A DNA stretch of 64,000 nucleotides from Chelativorans sp. (GCF_031180965.1 NZ_JAPSLH010000022.1:1-64000), one strand, 5' to 3'. Positions 43,715-52,537 are shown, numbered from the stretch's first letter. Made by a program: numbers and translations. The notes: generated by a model not told the origin, from the letters alone.

Positions 43715-44757
43715 ATATGGCTGTCGCAGCCACCCTCTTCGGGCCGGAGGATCTGCGCATGGTCGAGCACCCGGTAGGGGAGCTTGCGCCGGGCATGGTG
43801 CGGGTGCGCTTTGGCGCCGGCGGCATCTGTGGCTCGGACATGCACTATTTCCGCCATGCCCGCACGGGCGACTTCGTCGTTGCCTCGCCGCTCATCCTCG
43901 GACACGAGATCGCCGGCGAGATCGTCGAGATCAACGGCGACGCCAACGGCCTCCAGGTAGGCGACCGCGTGGCCGTCAATCCCTCGCGCTGGTGCGGCCA
44001 CTGCTCGCGCTGCGGTGAAGGCCGCGCCAATCTCTGCGAGAATATCTATTTCATGGGCTCGGCGTCGAAGACGCCGCACATGCAGGGCGGCTTCGCCACC
44101 ATTTTCGACGCGACGCCCGCTCAATGCGTGAAGGTGCCGGACCATGTCCCCTTTGCCGCCGCAGCCCTTGCCGAGCCGCTGGCGGTCAGTCTCCACGCGG
44201 TCGCGCGCGCGGGGGAGGTGGCGGGCAGGGGTGCCGTCATCTTCGGAGCCGGGCCGATCGGCCTTTTGACGATGCTCGTTCTGAAGCTGAAGGGGTGCCG
44301 CAGCGTGGCCGTGGCGGATATCGCAGCGGCCCCGCTCGCCTTTGCCGGCAAGCTTGGGGCCAACCCCACGATAGACCTCTCCGAGGGCGATGAGGAATTG
44401 CGGTCGCTCATTGCAGCAAGCCCGATCGACATCGCCTTCGAAATTTCGGGCACTGCTGCAGGCCTCGCCGCGGCCATCGCTACCGTCCGGCGCGGAGGCA
44501 CGGTGGTTCAGGTGGGGAACCTGCCGGGCGGCCAGATACCCGTGTCGGCAAACGCGGTGATGGCAAAGGAGCTCGACTTGAAGGGCACCTTCCGCTTCGC
44601 GGCTGAGTTCGAGGAAGCCGTAGGGCTGATCGCCCGGGGCGAGGTGGATGTCCTGAAGCTCGTCACGGCCGAACGAGCACTCCTAACCGCGCCCGACGCT
44701 TTCCGCCTCGCGCTCAACCGCTCGAAAAGCGTGAAGGTGGTGCTCACCGCCGAATGA
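43711..44757 (+). CDS. idnD: zinc alcohol dehydrogenase, L-idonate 5-dehydrogenase-like
   Basis: A 348-residue medium-chain dehydrogenase. Catalytic-zinc ligands are C40 (GGICGSDMHYF), H65 and E66 (LGHEIAGEI). Structural-zinc cysteines are C95, C98, C101 and C109 (WCGHCSRCGEGRANLC). The Rossmann motif is GAGPIGLL. The start region (GPEDLRMVEHPVGE, GAGGICGSDMHYF) resembles L-idonate 5-dehydrogenase, which interconverts L-idonate and 5-keto-D-gluconate with NAD(P). It is coupled by ATGA to dctM, so it acts on the imported compound. A related sugar-alcohol or sugar-acid substrate cannot be excluded. Confidence 0.8.
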   Translation: MNMAVAATLFGPEDLRMVEHPVGELAPGMVRVRFGAGGICGSDMHYFRHARTGDFVVASPLILGHEIAGEIVEINGDANGLQVGDRVAVNPSRWCGHCSRCGEGRANLCENIYFMGSASKTPHMQGGFATIFDATPAQCVKVPDHVPFAAAALAEPLAVSLHAVARAGEVAGRGAVIFGAGPIGLLTMLVLKLKGCRSVAVADIAAAPLAFAGKLGANPTIDLSEGDEELRSLIAASPIDIAFEISGTAAGLAAAIATVRRGGTVVQVGNLPGGQIPVSANAVMAKELDLKGTFRFAAEFEEAVGLIARGEVDVLKLVTAERALLTAPDAFRLALNRSKSVKVVLTAE

Positions 44758-44826
44758 GAATTTTCGATCGAGGCGCTGAACGCAGCCAATGTCGTGGCGT
44801 CAGCGGCTAATTTGCACGACCAGAAG

Positions 44827-46149
44827 CTACGTTCCGACCCGGGTGTGAACCCTGAACCGCGCCACCAGTCTCAATCCCAGGACAGCCATCGCGAAGAACA
44901 TCCAGACAGGGTCCGCACGGCGGAAGAAGAAGCTCTCGAGGAAGGCGTTGAACAGGGTGAAGGCGACAACCATCATGAAGAAGTCGGCCAGAAACACGTT
45001 CTCGCGGTAGAGCGGCACGCGCAGATAGTCGCGCAGCGGAACCAGCACGAAGGCCATGATGGCCACGCCCAACGCCGGCAAGCCCATGGCGATCGCCACA
45101 TCCAGATAGCTGTTGTGGCTGTGCACGATGCCGCGGATGTCCCATTCCCGGTCGAACGGGTGGTCGGAATTGACCACGATATCGGTGAGCCAGAAATTTT
45201 CAAAGCCATAACCGGTCCATGGTCGTCGCGCGATCATCTCGCCCGCAAACTCCCATAGCGTCGTGCGGCCGGTGTAGGTGAGATCAGGCGCGAGGACCGA
45301 CGCCAGTTGCTTGACGGGCTCTATGAAGACGATGCCGAGCGTTGCGACCGCCATGCTGCAGACCGCCGTCATCACGAATGCCGGCACCAGGAACCGGAGG
45401 CCGAGGAGACCCGGAAAGGCGACCAGAAACGCGGCCAGGGGCACTGTCGCCGCGGTTGTCTTCGAGCCGGAATTCAACACGAAGATCATCGCCAGCACAA
45501 ACATCGACCCGCCGGACAAGCGCCAGCCGCGCCGCCACAGATAGACGCCGGCAAAGGCAAGATTGGCCATGACTGGACCGGCGATGTTCTTGTGCGTGAA
45601 GAGGCCGCGCCACAGGCCCGCATGCTGTGCTTCAACCTCGCCGGCCTGGTGGATTGCCGCCCCGGGCATGGCCACGAGCCCGAAATAGGACAGGCCGAGT
45701 ACGCAAAAGCCAGCAAAGACGAGCACGCGGGAAAAGCTGTCCGCATCGCGTGGTAGGGCGAGCACCGCCGCCACCGTAATGATACCGATGAGGGTGAACG
45801 CAGCACTGCGCACCGTCTCCATCGGCGCGGGCGTGTTGAGGATCGACAGGCCGAGAAAGCCGAAAAGCAGCAGCCACCACGGGCTGAGCAGCGCCAGCAG
45901 GACGCGCCGGTCCGCCAGCATCAAGAGCGCGCAGAGTGCCGCCGCCCCTACCGCGCCGAAGCCGAGCTGGTTGACGATGTCGCCGCCGCTGCCGGCCGCC
46001 GTCGGTCCGGCCGGTTGAAACGGCCGGAAAGAGATGAGGAGGATCGCAAGGAGCAGGCCCGCAACGGCTGTGGACAACTGCCCGCTCGCCAGAACCTTGG
46101 CGATGAAGGGCGACCCCCTCCTCGGACCGGCGATGTTATCGGTCGACAT
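44827..46149 (-). CDS. O-antigen ligase/Wzy-type polysaccharide polymerase
   Basis: A 440-residue inner-membrane protein with about 10-11 helices and one large periplasmic loop. The Wzy_C motif region reads YTGRTTLWEFAGEMIARRPW then TGYGFENFW and HSHNSYLDV. The Arg and His of this loop are key in the family. It polymerises or transfers lipid-linked repeat units of an exopolysaccharide or O antigen. It follows the GH5 gene on the same strand after 69 bases. No other polysaccharide synthesis gene is close, so the polymer is unknown. The upstream ribosome-binding site is weak. Confidence 0.85.
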   Translation of the reverse strand: MSTDNIAGPRRGSPFIAKVLASGQLSTAVAGLLLAILLISFRPFQPAGPTAAGSGGDIVNQLGFGAVGAAALCALLMLADRRVLLALLSPWWLLLFGFLGLSILNTPAPMETVRSAAFTLIGIITVAAVLALPRDADSFSRVLVFAGFCVLGLSYFGLVAMPGAAIHQAGEVEAQHAGLWRGLFTHKNIAGPVMANLAFAGVYLWRRGWRLSGGSMFVLAMIFVLNSGSKTTAATVPLAAFLVAFPGLLGLRFLVPAFVMTAVCSMAVATLGIVFIEPVKQLASVLAPDLTYTGRTTLWEFAGEMIARRPWTGYGFENFWLTDIVVNSDHPFDREWDIRGIVHSHNSYLDVAIAMGLPALGVAIMAFVLVPLRDYLRVPLYRENVFLADFFMMVVAFTLFNAFLESFFFRRADPVWMFFAMAVLGLRLVARFRVHTRVGT

Positions 46150-46218
46150 TGCCGAATCCGGTAAGCGTTGGGCCGATCGGAAGATGGATGAGGCACCCGA
46201 ACCGCGTCATGCTCCCAG

Positions 46219-47469
46219 TCACCTGAGCGACCTTATCATCTCCATCACGCCTGGCTCCGCCTTTCTTCCTTCGAATTCCTCCACAATGCCGAAGGCGCCG
46301 CCATAGGACCAGATCGCCCAGGCATAACCGCGGCTCTCCGCCCGGCGGATCACGTCCCTTGCATAGGCTGCGCGCGCCGCTGCCGGAACGATGTAGGGAT
46401 TGCCATATTCCTGACGGATCATGCCGAACTCGCCAAGAAAGATGTTCTGCGGCGCGACACCGTACTTCCTGGCCCAGGCATCGACGATCTCGAACGGCTC
46501 GTCGAGCAAGGCTTCGAGCTCTTCCTTCGTGTCCATTGTGGCGATCTGCTCATCGAGATAGGCGAGCATCGCGTTTCTGCGGCCCCAGGGCGCCTCGCTC
46601 CTGATCTTCTGCCGGATCGCCTCCAGGGCCGCGTCCAGCTCCGCGCGCGGGACCGCGTGGGGCGGGTAGGGCAGGCCGGTGACATACCGGATGAAGTCTC
46701 CCGCCCAAGTAGCGCCCTGCGTGGTGAGCAGGAAGGGTGCGTAGGAGTGGAAGGTCCAGATCAGGTTTTCGTCGGGAAATTCCGTGGGGTCGATCCTGGC
46801 CAGGGCCTCGGCGCCGGAGTAGCAGGCGCCACTCAGAACCAGCGTCAGCCGGGCGGCGGCGCTCCGGGCAGCCGTGTAGAGGCGCCTCAAGCGCTCCGGC
46901 CAGAGATTGGTGCCGTCTTCATCGCAGTCGATCACCGGCTCGTTCATCAGTTCGAAGGCGACCAGCGAGGAATCTTCCCCGGACAGGGTCTCCCCCATCA
47001 GGCGGACCACATCCACATAGCGGTCGAACATCCCCGCATCGTCCATCACCTCGGCCATGCCGATGGAGCGGTTGCCGCCGGCCAGGAAGAGATGCATGTC
47101 GACGACGGCTTTCAGCCCGGCTCCGTTGACCATGCGGACCGATTCCAGAACAGAGGCGAACAGCTTGTCCCGGGAGCCGGTGGTCTTCTCGGAGAGGAAA
47201 GGGGAGGGGTCGACGGGAATGCGGACAAAGTCGAAGCCAGCCTCCCTCAAGGCCTGCAGGTCGCTTTCCTTCAAGCTCTGGCGCCATTCCGGGAAAGGCA
47301 GCAGGACATCCTCTTCGCCCCAGCGTTCCTCGTCGGGCCAGGTTGTCCAGATGTCGAGATTTATGCCCCGCTTCATCGAAAAACTCGCGGCGGAGGAAGG
47401 TGCGGCTGCGCAAAGCAGCAGCGCGAAAGCGAGGAGACAGGTCTTGATGGATGCCGGCACAGATGCCAT
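46219..47469 (-). CDS. secreted glycoside hydrolase, GH5 (cellulase) family
   Basis: A 416-residue exported glycosidase. The signal peptide covers about 1-28 (CLLAFALLLCAAAPSSAAS). The TIM barrel contains the acid/base E177 in FELMNEPV, H241 and Y243 in FHSYAP and the nucleophile E347 in FLGEFGM, all required in GH5. It cleaves a beta-glucan-like polymer in the periplasm or outside. Paired with the polymerase downstream, it may trim or process the exopolysaccharide. The GH5 subfamily cannot be decided by eye. Confidence 0.87.
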   Translation of the reverse strand: MASVPASIKTCLLAFALLLCAAAPSSAASFSMKRGINLDIWTTWPDEERWGEEDVLLPFPEWRQSLKESDLQALREAGFDFVRIPVDPSPFLSEKTTGSRDKLFASVLESVRMVNGAGLKAVVDMHLFLAGGNRSIGMAEVMDDAGMFDRYVDVVRLMGETLSGEDSSLVAFELMNEPVIDCDEDGTNLWPERLRRLYTAARSAAARLTLVLSGACYSGAEALARIDPTEFPDENLIWTFHSYAPFLLTTQGATWAGDFIRYVTGLPYPPHAVPRAELDAALEAIRQKIRSEAPWGRRNAMLAYLDEQIATMDTKEELEALLDEPFEIVDAWARKYGVAPQNIFLGEFGMIRQEYGNPYIVPAAARAAYARDVIRRAESRGYAWAIWSYGGAFGIVEEFEGRKAEPGVMEMIRSLR

Positions 47470-47587
47470 CGGTTTCGGCCTTGTTGCAGCACTCCTGTCA
47501 TACCGTTCATCAAAAGGAAAGTCTGATGCCCGATTCTGGCGGGCACGAAGGCAGCGCGCGGCGTAGGGGCCGGAGTAAGGAAAACGG

Positions 47588-48733
47588 ATGAAGGTCGCAT
47601 TGCTGGGAACGGGCTTCGTCGCCGACTACTATATAACGACGCTGGTCAACCACCCGCAGGTGGAGCTTGCGGGCGCCTTCGATATCGATAGCGAGCGGCT
47701 GCGTCAGTTCTGCGACTATTATCGTGTCCGGCCCTATGCCGATCTCGACGCGCTTCTGACGGACCCCGAACCGGAGATCGTCGTCAATCTCACGCCCCCC
47801 GAACTCCATTACGAGCTCTCCTTCAGGGCGCTTCGGCACGGCAAGCACGTCTACTGCGAAAAGCCGCTGGCCATGCGCTTTGAGGAAGCGAAGGAGTTGG
47901 TGGAGTTCGCCTCCGAGCGGAACCTCACGCTCGCCGGCGCCCCCGCCAATGCGCTCAGCGCTGCCTGCAGGCTGGCCGCCGAGACGATCTCGTCCGGGAA
48001 GATCGGCAAGCCGCGCCTCGTCTATGCCGAGATGGAGGACGGGCCGGTCTTCCGCGGAAAGTGGCAGACATGGCGGTCCCGATCCGGAGCGAAGTGGCCG
48101 GGCCTGCACGAATTCGAGGTTGGCTGCACGCTCGAGCACGCGGGCTACGCGCTCTCCTGGCTCACCACCCTCTTCGGCCCCGTGGAGAAGCTGACGGCCT
48201 TCTCCGCGCTCACTTTTCCGGCCAAGGGCCCCGGCACGGACAAGGTCATGCTGGGGCCGGACTTCTCCGTAGGATGTCTGGTGTTCCGGTCGGGCGTCGT
48301 CGCGCGCCTGACCTCGGGTCTCGCCGCCCCGCGCGACCGCTCGCTGACCGTTCTGGGGGATGAGGGCACTCTTACTGTCGGCGACCTATGGGACCACCGC
48401 TCCGCAATCTTCCTGGAGCCGGCAGAGGGCGCGCGCAAAGTTTCGGTGCGCCTGGCGGATCGCTTCGAGGGATGGCTCGGAAAGGCGCTGCCCTGGAAGC
48501 CTGCGCCCGGCAGGCGGCTTGCCTATCCCGCCGATGCGGCAAAGCCCGTCCTTCCTTCCTTTCCCTCGCAGATCGATTTTGCGGCAGGCATCGCCGCCCA
48601 GGTAGACGCCATCAGGGCCGGCCGGCAGCCGGAATTCGGCGGCAGCCGCGCCCTCCATGTCACGGAGCTCGCTCTCGCCCTCAACAATGCCCGCGACCTT
48701 GAGCAGCCTTATGTCATGAAAAGCAGCTTTTGA
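47588..48733 (+). CDS. Gfo/Idh/MocA-family oxidoreductase
   Basis: A 381-residue NAD(P)-dependent sugar dehydrogenase-type protein. The N-terminal Rossmann motif is KVALLGTGFVADYY. The conserved cofactor/catalytic segment is HVYCEKPLAMRFEEAKEL, with Lys of EKP. The C-terminal beta-sheet domain starts near 120. ATG follows AAGGAAA. It is divergent from the GH5 gene and convergent, only 6 bases apart, with another member of the same family. Substrate unknown; likely a sugar or inositol derivative. Confidence 0.9.
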   Translation: MKVALLGTGFVADYYITTLVNHPQVELAGAFDIDSERLRQFCDYYRVRPYADLDALLTDPEPEIVVNLTPPELHYELSFRALRHGKHVYCEKPLAMRFEEAKELVEFASERNLTLAGAPANALSAACRLAAETISSGKIGKPRLVYAEMEDGPVFRGKWQTWRSRSGAKWPGLHEFEVGCTLEHAGYALSWLTTLFGPVEKLTAFSALTFPAKGPGTDKVMLGPDFSVGCLVFRSGVVARLTSGLAAPRDRSLTVLGDEGTLTVGDLWDHRSAIFLEPAEGARKVSVRLADRFEGWLGKALPWKPAPGRRLAYPADAAKPVLPSFPSQIDFAAGIAAQVDAIRAGRQPEFGGSRALHVTELALALNNARDLEQPYVMKSSF

Positions 48734-48739
48734 GACGGA

Positions 48740-49810
48740 TCAGTCGAGGCGGGCCACCGGCCCGTTGGCGCGAACCGTTTCGATGATCCTGAGCACGGCC
48801 GCGCTCTGCGCAAGCGGCATCACCGGACAGGAGGTCTCGCCGCGGCCGATCGCCTCCATGGCCGCCATGGCCTGGAACTGAAGTCCTCCGCCAGGAAAGG
48901 GGAATTCCGCGAGCCTGTGGCCGGGCATGGCGATCCGGTCCACCAGCTTCGCCGCTCGGTTGAGCCCTCTGAAATCCTGGCGAAGCAGCGGCAGCCGCCG
49001 CAGATGCGCGGAATAGACCGAGATACGCTGGGCCTTGAGGAAGGGCGCGTGGATCTGCAGGGTCCCCTCGCTGCCCTCGATGGCAAGCAAGTTGGAGCCG
49101 GTGCGATCCAGCCCGCACGAGACGGTCGCCTTCGCCCCGGGATAGAAAAGCTCGAAGCGCATCCTCAGATCCACTCCGGTCTGCACCGCCTGCCACGCGC
49201 CGGAGACGCGCTCGGGGAGCCCGAGGAAATGGATGGCGAGCGATAGCGGATAGACGCCCAGATCGAGCGCCGCCCCTCCGCCGTCGGGCGCGAAGAAGCG
49301 GCTGCCCGGCTCCTGCGGGCGGTAGTAAGACAGATCGGCGCGCAGGCTCTTCACTGTGCCGATGGCGCCTGCGAGCACTATTTCGCGTGCATGGCGGATC
49401 GCGGGCAGGAAGCGGCTCCACATCGCTTCCATCGCGAAGACGCCCTGTTCCCGGGCGGCGCTCTCTATCGCCTGCGCCTGCCCGCTCGACACGCCGACGG
49501 GTTTTTCGATCAGGACGGGCTTGCCGGCCTCTATCGCGCGCAGCGCCTGTTCGGCATGCAGCGCGTTGGGCGTGGCTATGTAGACGGCACGGATATCGGG
49601 ATCGGCAAGGAGCGCGTCGAGATCACCATAGGCCTTCGTGTATGGGAATCTCTCGGCGAAGGCTTGCGCCTTGTCCGGGGAGCGTGACTGGACGGCGGCG
49701 AGCCGCGCGCCGGGGGCGTGAGCAAGATCCGCCGCGAACTGATGTGCGATCGCGCCGGTTCCGACGATTCCCCAGCCGAAGGATGTGCTATCGCCCGCGC
49801 TCTCGTTCAT
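48740..49810 (-). CDS. Gfo/Idh/MocA-family oxidoreductase
   Basis: A 356-residue protein of the same superfamily. The Rossmann motif is FGWGIVGTGAIAHQFAADL, with YIATPNALHAEQALRAIEAG and the EKPVGVSSGQA segment. The dimeric-dihydrodiol-dehydrogenase-like stretch EAMWSRFLPAI and GGGAALDLGVYPLSLA place it in a different subgroup from its convergent neighbour. Start at 49810 (cytosolic). Substrate unknown. Confidence 0.9.
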   Translation of the reverse strand: MNESAGDSTSFGWGIVGTGAIAHQFAADLAHAPGARLAAVQSRSPDKAQAFAERFPYTKAYGDLDALLADPDIRAVYIATPNALHAEQALRAIEAGKPVLIEKPVGVSSGQAQAIESAAREQGVFAMEAMWSRFLPAIRHAREIVLAGAIGTVKSLRADLSYYRPQEPGSRFFAPDGGGAALDLGVYPLSLAIHFLGLPERVSGAWQAVQTGVDLRMRFELFYPGAKATVSCGLDRTGSNLLAIEGSEGTLQIHAPFLKAQRISVYSAHLRRLPLLRQDFRGLNRAAKLVDRIAMPGHRLAEFPFPGGGLQFQAMAAMEAIGRGETSCPVMPLAQSAAVLRIIETVRANGPVARLD

Positions 49811-50073
49811 CTCGGCATCGGCCCCTCTTGCATCGGGCTTAATGCCTCATGCGCGCGGGTTCAAGCTCCTGCTCCGCTTGGGAAGAGGCTGCAAGCGCAC
49901 CCGCACGGTCACGCATTCCACAGACACATCATGCACAAGACCAGCAATTCCGTTCCATAATTGATGTTATGCGATTTTGCCCAATGGGTGCCCTCACTGT
50001 GGTCGCCGTCGCCCTCGACGCGGCCGAGGGCGCTGACCCCCTGACGGCCGATCGGTCTGCCAGCCGAGCTTGG

Positions 50074-50229
50074 CTAGACATAAACCGTCTGGAGCACAGT
50101 ATATTCCTTCAGGCCTTCGACACCGAACTCGACGCCGATCCCCGACGACTTCATGCCTCCGAAGGGTGCATCCGGCTGGATGGCGCCATGCTTGTTGACC
50201 CAGGCCGAGCCGCATTCAAGGCGCAGCGT
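50074..50229 (-). pseudogene. aldehyde dehydrogenase, 3' remnant
   Basis: The last 51 residues match the C terminus of NAD(P)-dependent aldehyde dehydrogenases: LECGSAWVNKHGAIQPDAPF, then GGMKSSGIGVEFGVEGLKEY and a normal stop. The remaining roughly 430 residues, including the catalytic Cys and Glu, are absent. Upstream in frame (towards 50319) the sequence is unrelated. This is a truncated relic, not a small gene. Confidence 0.8.
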
Positions 50230-50346
50230 GGCTTTGGGATTCGACGGACCTTCCCGCCTTTTGAACACGCGACACGCCTGGCTTGTGTGATCGACATTTC
50301 CGATCGGTCCTGTCATCATCGTTCAGCTTTGTTAGGGACGTGCTAG

Positions 50347-50577
50347 GGAGGCAGGCTATGGGGCGCCGACCTCGTCCTGACCGCGACGGAGGGGCTCGCC
50401 AGCATCCTTTCATCGCGCATAGGCTGCGTACCTGCCCCGTTCCATTGCCTCTTTCCGGTGGAGATGGCCTGGGCTGGGCGGCGCACCCATAGCGCTCCGG
50501 CGCCTCAGTCGTTCCGGCAGCTGATCCGAAATCAGGCGAACAAGTTGCGTCCGCCGGAGTATGATCTAGTCGTCTAG
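50347..50577 (+). pseudogene. probable LysR-family regulator, 3' remnant
   Basis: The frame reads LWGADLVLTATEGLASILSS, then RIGCVPAPFH and FPVEMAWAGRRTHSAPAPQS FRQLI before a TAG stop. The end resembles the C-terminal lobe of LysR regulators (PxPVxMAWHRR...DPAHRWLRQLI). A stop (TAG 50344-50346) precedes it, and no DNA-binding domain is present. The match is by pattern only. Confidence 0.45.
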
Positions 50578-50587
50578 ACGACTAGAT
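50564..50587. promoter_or_regulatory. 24-bp perfect palindrome
   Basis: The half-site ATCTAGTCGTCT (50564-50575) is followed directly by its exact reverse complement AGACGACTAGAT (50576-50587). It overlaps the stop of the LysR remnant and lies about 95 bases before the lytic transglycosylase start. Its perfect dyad and lack of loop point to a protein-binding site, of TetR or GntR type, rather than an RNA hairpin. Confidence 0.55.
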
Positions 50588-50680
50588 GAATAATAAGGCT
50601 GCCGTTTGCTGCAGCGCCTGTTAACGGTGTGGCAGCTTGCACGGGCTACAGATAAACAGCAACTGAGGCGTCCGATTCCG

Positions 50681-51544
50681 ATGCGTTTGTCGGCAGGAAG
50701 ACGATATATAGGCCTGGTTCTGGCGGCGCTCCTGTTCGCCGGTATGCGGCTGCCCATTGTCGCCGCCGAAGCCGAGGAGGAGCCCTTGGTCAGCCGTGTC
50801 TGCCGTCTGATCGAAGATCACGGCACCCAAAAAGGCCTCTCCCCGCACTTTCTGGCGCGTCTCATCTGGAAGGAAAGCCTCTTTGATCCGAATGCCGTAA
50901 GCCCGAAGGGAGCGGAGGGGATCGCGCAGTTCATGCCCGGGACGGCGCGCCTGCGCGGACTGTCGGACCCGTTCGATATCGAAAAGGCCATTCCGGCCGC
51001 GGCCGAATATCTGGCGGAACTGGAGGACAGGTTCGGGAATGTCGGCCTCGCCGCGGCTGCATATAATGCCGGCGAATCCCGCGTCTCGCGCTGGCTGTCG
51101 AATGGCGGTTTTCTCCCTCTGGAGACGGAGAACTACGTCCTCGACATCGTCGGCACGCCGGCTGACCAGCTTATCGGTCCGGGCGTCAAGGTCGTGGTTC
51201 CGCCGCTGGACCCGAAAAAACCTTTTGACGAGGCCTGCCGCAAGCTGCCGGTGACGGCGCGCGCCGTCACGGCAATGGCGAGCGTTCACACCAAGCCCTG
51301 GGGCATCCAGGTGGCCGGCCATTTCCGGCGCGATGTCGCCATCCGCATGTGGGAGCGGATGCGCCGGCAGGTGCCCGAGGTCCTTGCGGATCACCGGCCT
51401 GTGGTAAGCCGGGCTCGCTCCCCGCGGGGTGCCAGAGGCGTTTATGCCGTGCGCATCGGTGCGGACAGCCGGGCGGAAGCGGAAAAGACCTGCGAGCGGC
51501 TGCGCAGCGCGGGCGGCGCTTGCATCGTATTGCGGAACAACTGA
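50681..51544 (+). CDS. lytic murein transglycosylase (SLT domain) with C-terminal SPOR-like region
   Basis: A 287-residue exported enzyme that cuts the glycan strands of peptidoglycan and forms 1,6-anhydro ends. A signal peptide or anchor covers about 8-29 (YIGLVLAALLFAGMRLPIVA). The SLT domain holds the catalytic E65 in LIWKESLFDPNAVSP, AEGIAQFMPGTA at 78-89 and AAAAYNAGESRVSRW. The last about 45 residues (GVYAVRIGADSRAEAEKTCE) look like a SPOR repeat that binds denuded glycan. The ATG at 50681 gives a normal signal peptide; the frame runs upstream to 50606. The ribosome-binding site is weak. Confidence 0.85.
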   Translation: MRLSAGRRYIGLVLAALLFAGMRLPIVAAEAEEEPLVSRVCRLIEDHGTQKGLSPHFLARLIWKESLFDPNAVSPKGAEGIAQFMPGTARLRGLSDPFDIEKAIPAAAEYLAELEDRFGNVGLAAAAYNAGESRVSRWLSNGGFLPLETENYVLDIVGTPADQLIGPGVKVVVPPLDPKKPFDEACRKLPVTARAVTAMASVHTKPWGIQVAGHFRRDVAIRMWERMRRQVPEVLADHRPVVSRARSPRGARGVYAVRIGADSRAEAEKTCERLRSAGGACIVLRNN

Positions 51545-51585
51545 GCGGCTCCTTTCACGCAGGTGACGCTCCACAGCGCCTGTGG

Positions 51586-51840
51586 TTACGCCTGCAATGT
51601 TTCGGACGCCTGTGCCAGTCGCTCCAGCTTTTCCCAATCGATGCTCGACGCCAGATGCAGCGAAGGAGGCGCGAGGAAACCTCCCTCCACCAGGCGAAGC
51701 GGCTCGCGCAGATAGCTGTCCGCAAGCGTCTCATGGAAGCCCAGTTCGGAGGCAAACAGATCGGCCTTCCGCGCCAGGTCGCTGGCCATCCGCATCCGGA
51801 CCAGAGCGCCCGCGGCGCTTTCGCCGAACAGTCCCACCAC
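51586..51840 (-). other. coding-like open frame of unknown origin, possibly a 3' gene fragment
   Basis: An 84-residue frame with a GTG start (GESAAGALVRMRMASDLARK, then ADLFASELGFHETLADSYLR) stays open further upstream to about 51960 without a good start codon. The amino-acid composition looks protein-like, but I recognise no family and see no ribosome-binding site. It abuts the acyl-CoA synthetase remnant on the other strand, so it may be another truncated gene. Confidence 0.25.
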
Positions 51841-51937
51841 CGCCCTCCCACCGCCCGCAGCCGCGAGTTCGGCAATGGCCGCAGCTTCGCTCTGGCCGAT
51901 CCGGCTCGGCTTGGCGGCAAAATGTCGCGATCTCGGA

Positions 51938-52537
51938 TACGCCTATCCGAGCGAGGAAAGAATAGCGGGGTGGATGCGGCCCCACGAGGGGCTCGAAGTC
52001 CGCATCGCCGACCCGGAAAGCGGCACACCACTGGGTTACGAAACGTCCGGAGAAATCCAGGTGCGGGGATGGTCGGTCATGGTCGGCTATTACGACAGAC
52101 CTGAAGAGACGGCCAAGGCTTTCACCAGCGACGGCTTCCTGCGCACCGGGGACGCGGGCATCATGCGCCCAGACGGCCGCATACGCTTCCTGTCGCGCAT
52201 AAAAGAGATCATCCGCGTCGGCGGCGAGAATGTTTCCCCGAGCGAGATCGAGGATGTCTTCGTCACACATCCCGCGGTGGCGCAGGCGCAGGTGGTCGGC
52301 GTCCCCGACCCGCGCCTGATGGAAGTGCCCGCGGCCTATATCGTTCTCAGGGAAGGGGCGGAAGCAACGGTCGAAGAGATCGCGCAATGGGCGGGGCGGC
52401 GGATCGCCGGCTTCAAGCTGCCGCGGCACTTTGCGATCGTGCCCTCTTTCGACGGACTTGGCCTGACCGCCAGCGGTAAGGTGCAGAAGGCGAAGCTGGT
52501 CGAAGACGCCAAGTCCCGGTTCGGCGTGCCTGGCTGA
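51938..52537 (+). pseudogene. acyl-CoA synthetase (AMP-forming), 3' remnant
   Basis: About 200 residues match the C-terminal third of AMP-forming acyl-CoA synthetases: GWMRPHEGLEVRIADPESG, GEIQVRGWSVMVGYYDRPEE, the hinge region FLRTGDAGIM and FLSRIKEIIRVGGENVSPSE, and the end segment TASGKVQKAKL with the catalytic Lys. The N-terminal 300 residues with the AMP-binding P-loop are missing; the frame upstream of about 51938 is unrelated. An ATG at 51875 would allow translation, but the product could not be an active ligase. Confidence 0.8.

Larger units (their letters stand above)
49811..50680. other. 870-base region with gene remnants only
   Basis: No intact gene is visible between the oxidoreductase and the lytic transglycosylase. 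The stretch carries a 3' fragment of an aldehyde dehydrogenase gene, a probable 3' fragment of a LysR gene and a long perfect palindrome (each listed separately). The rest, 49811-50073 and 50230-50346, shows nothing recognisable. Confidence 0.6.
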
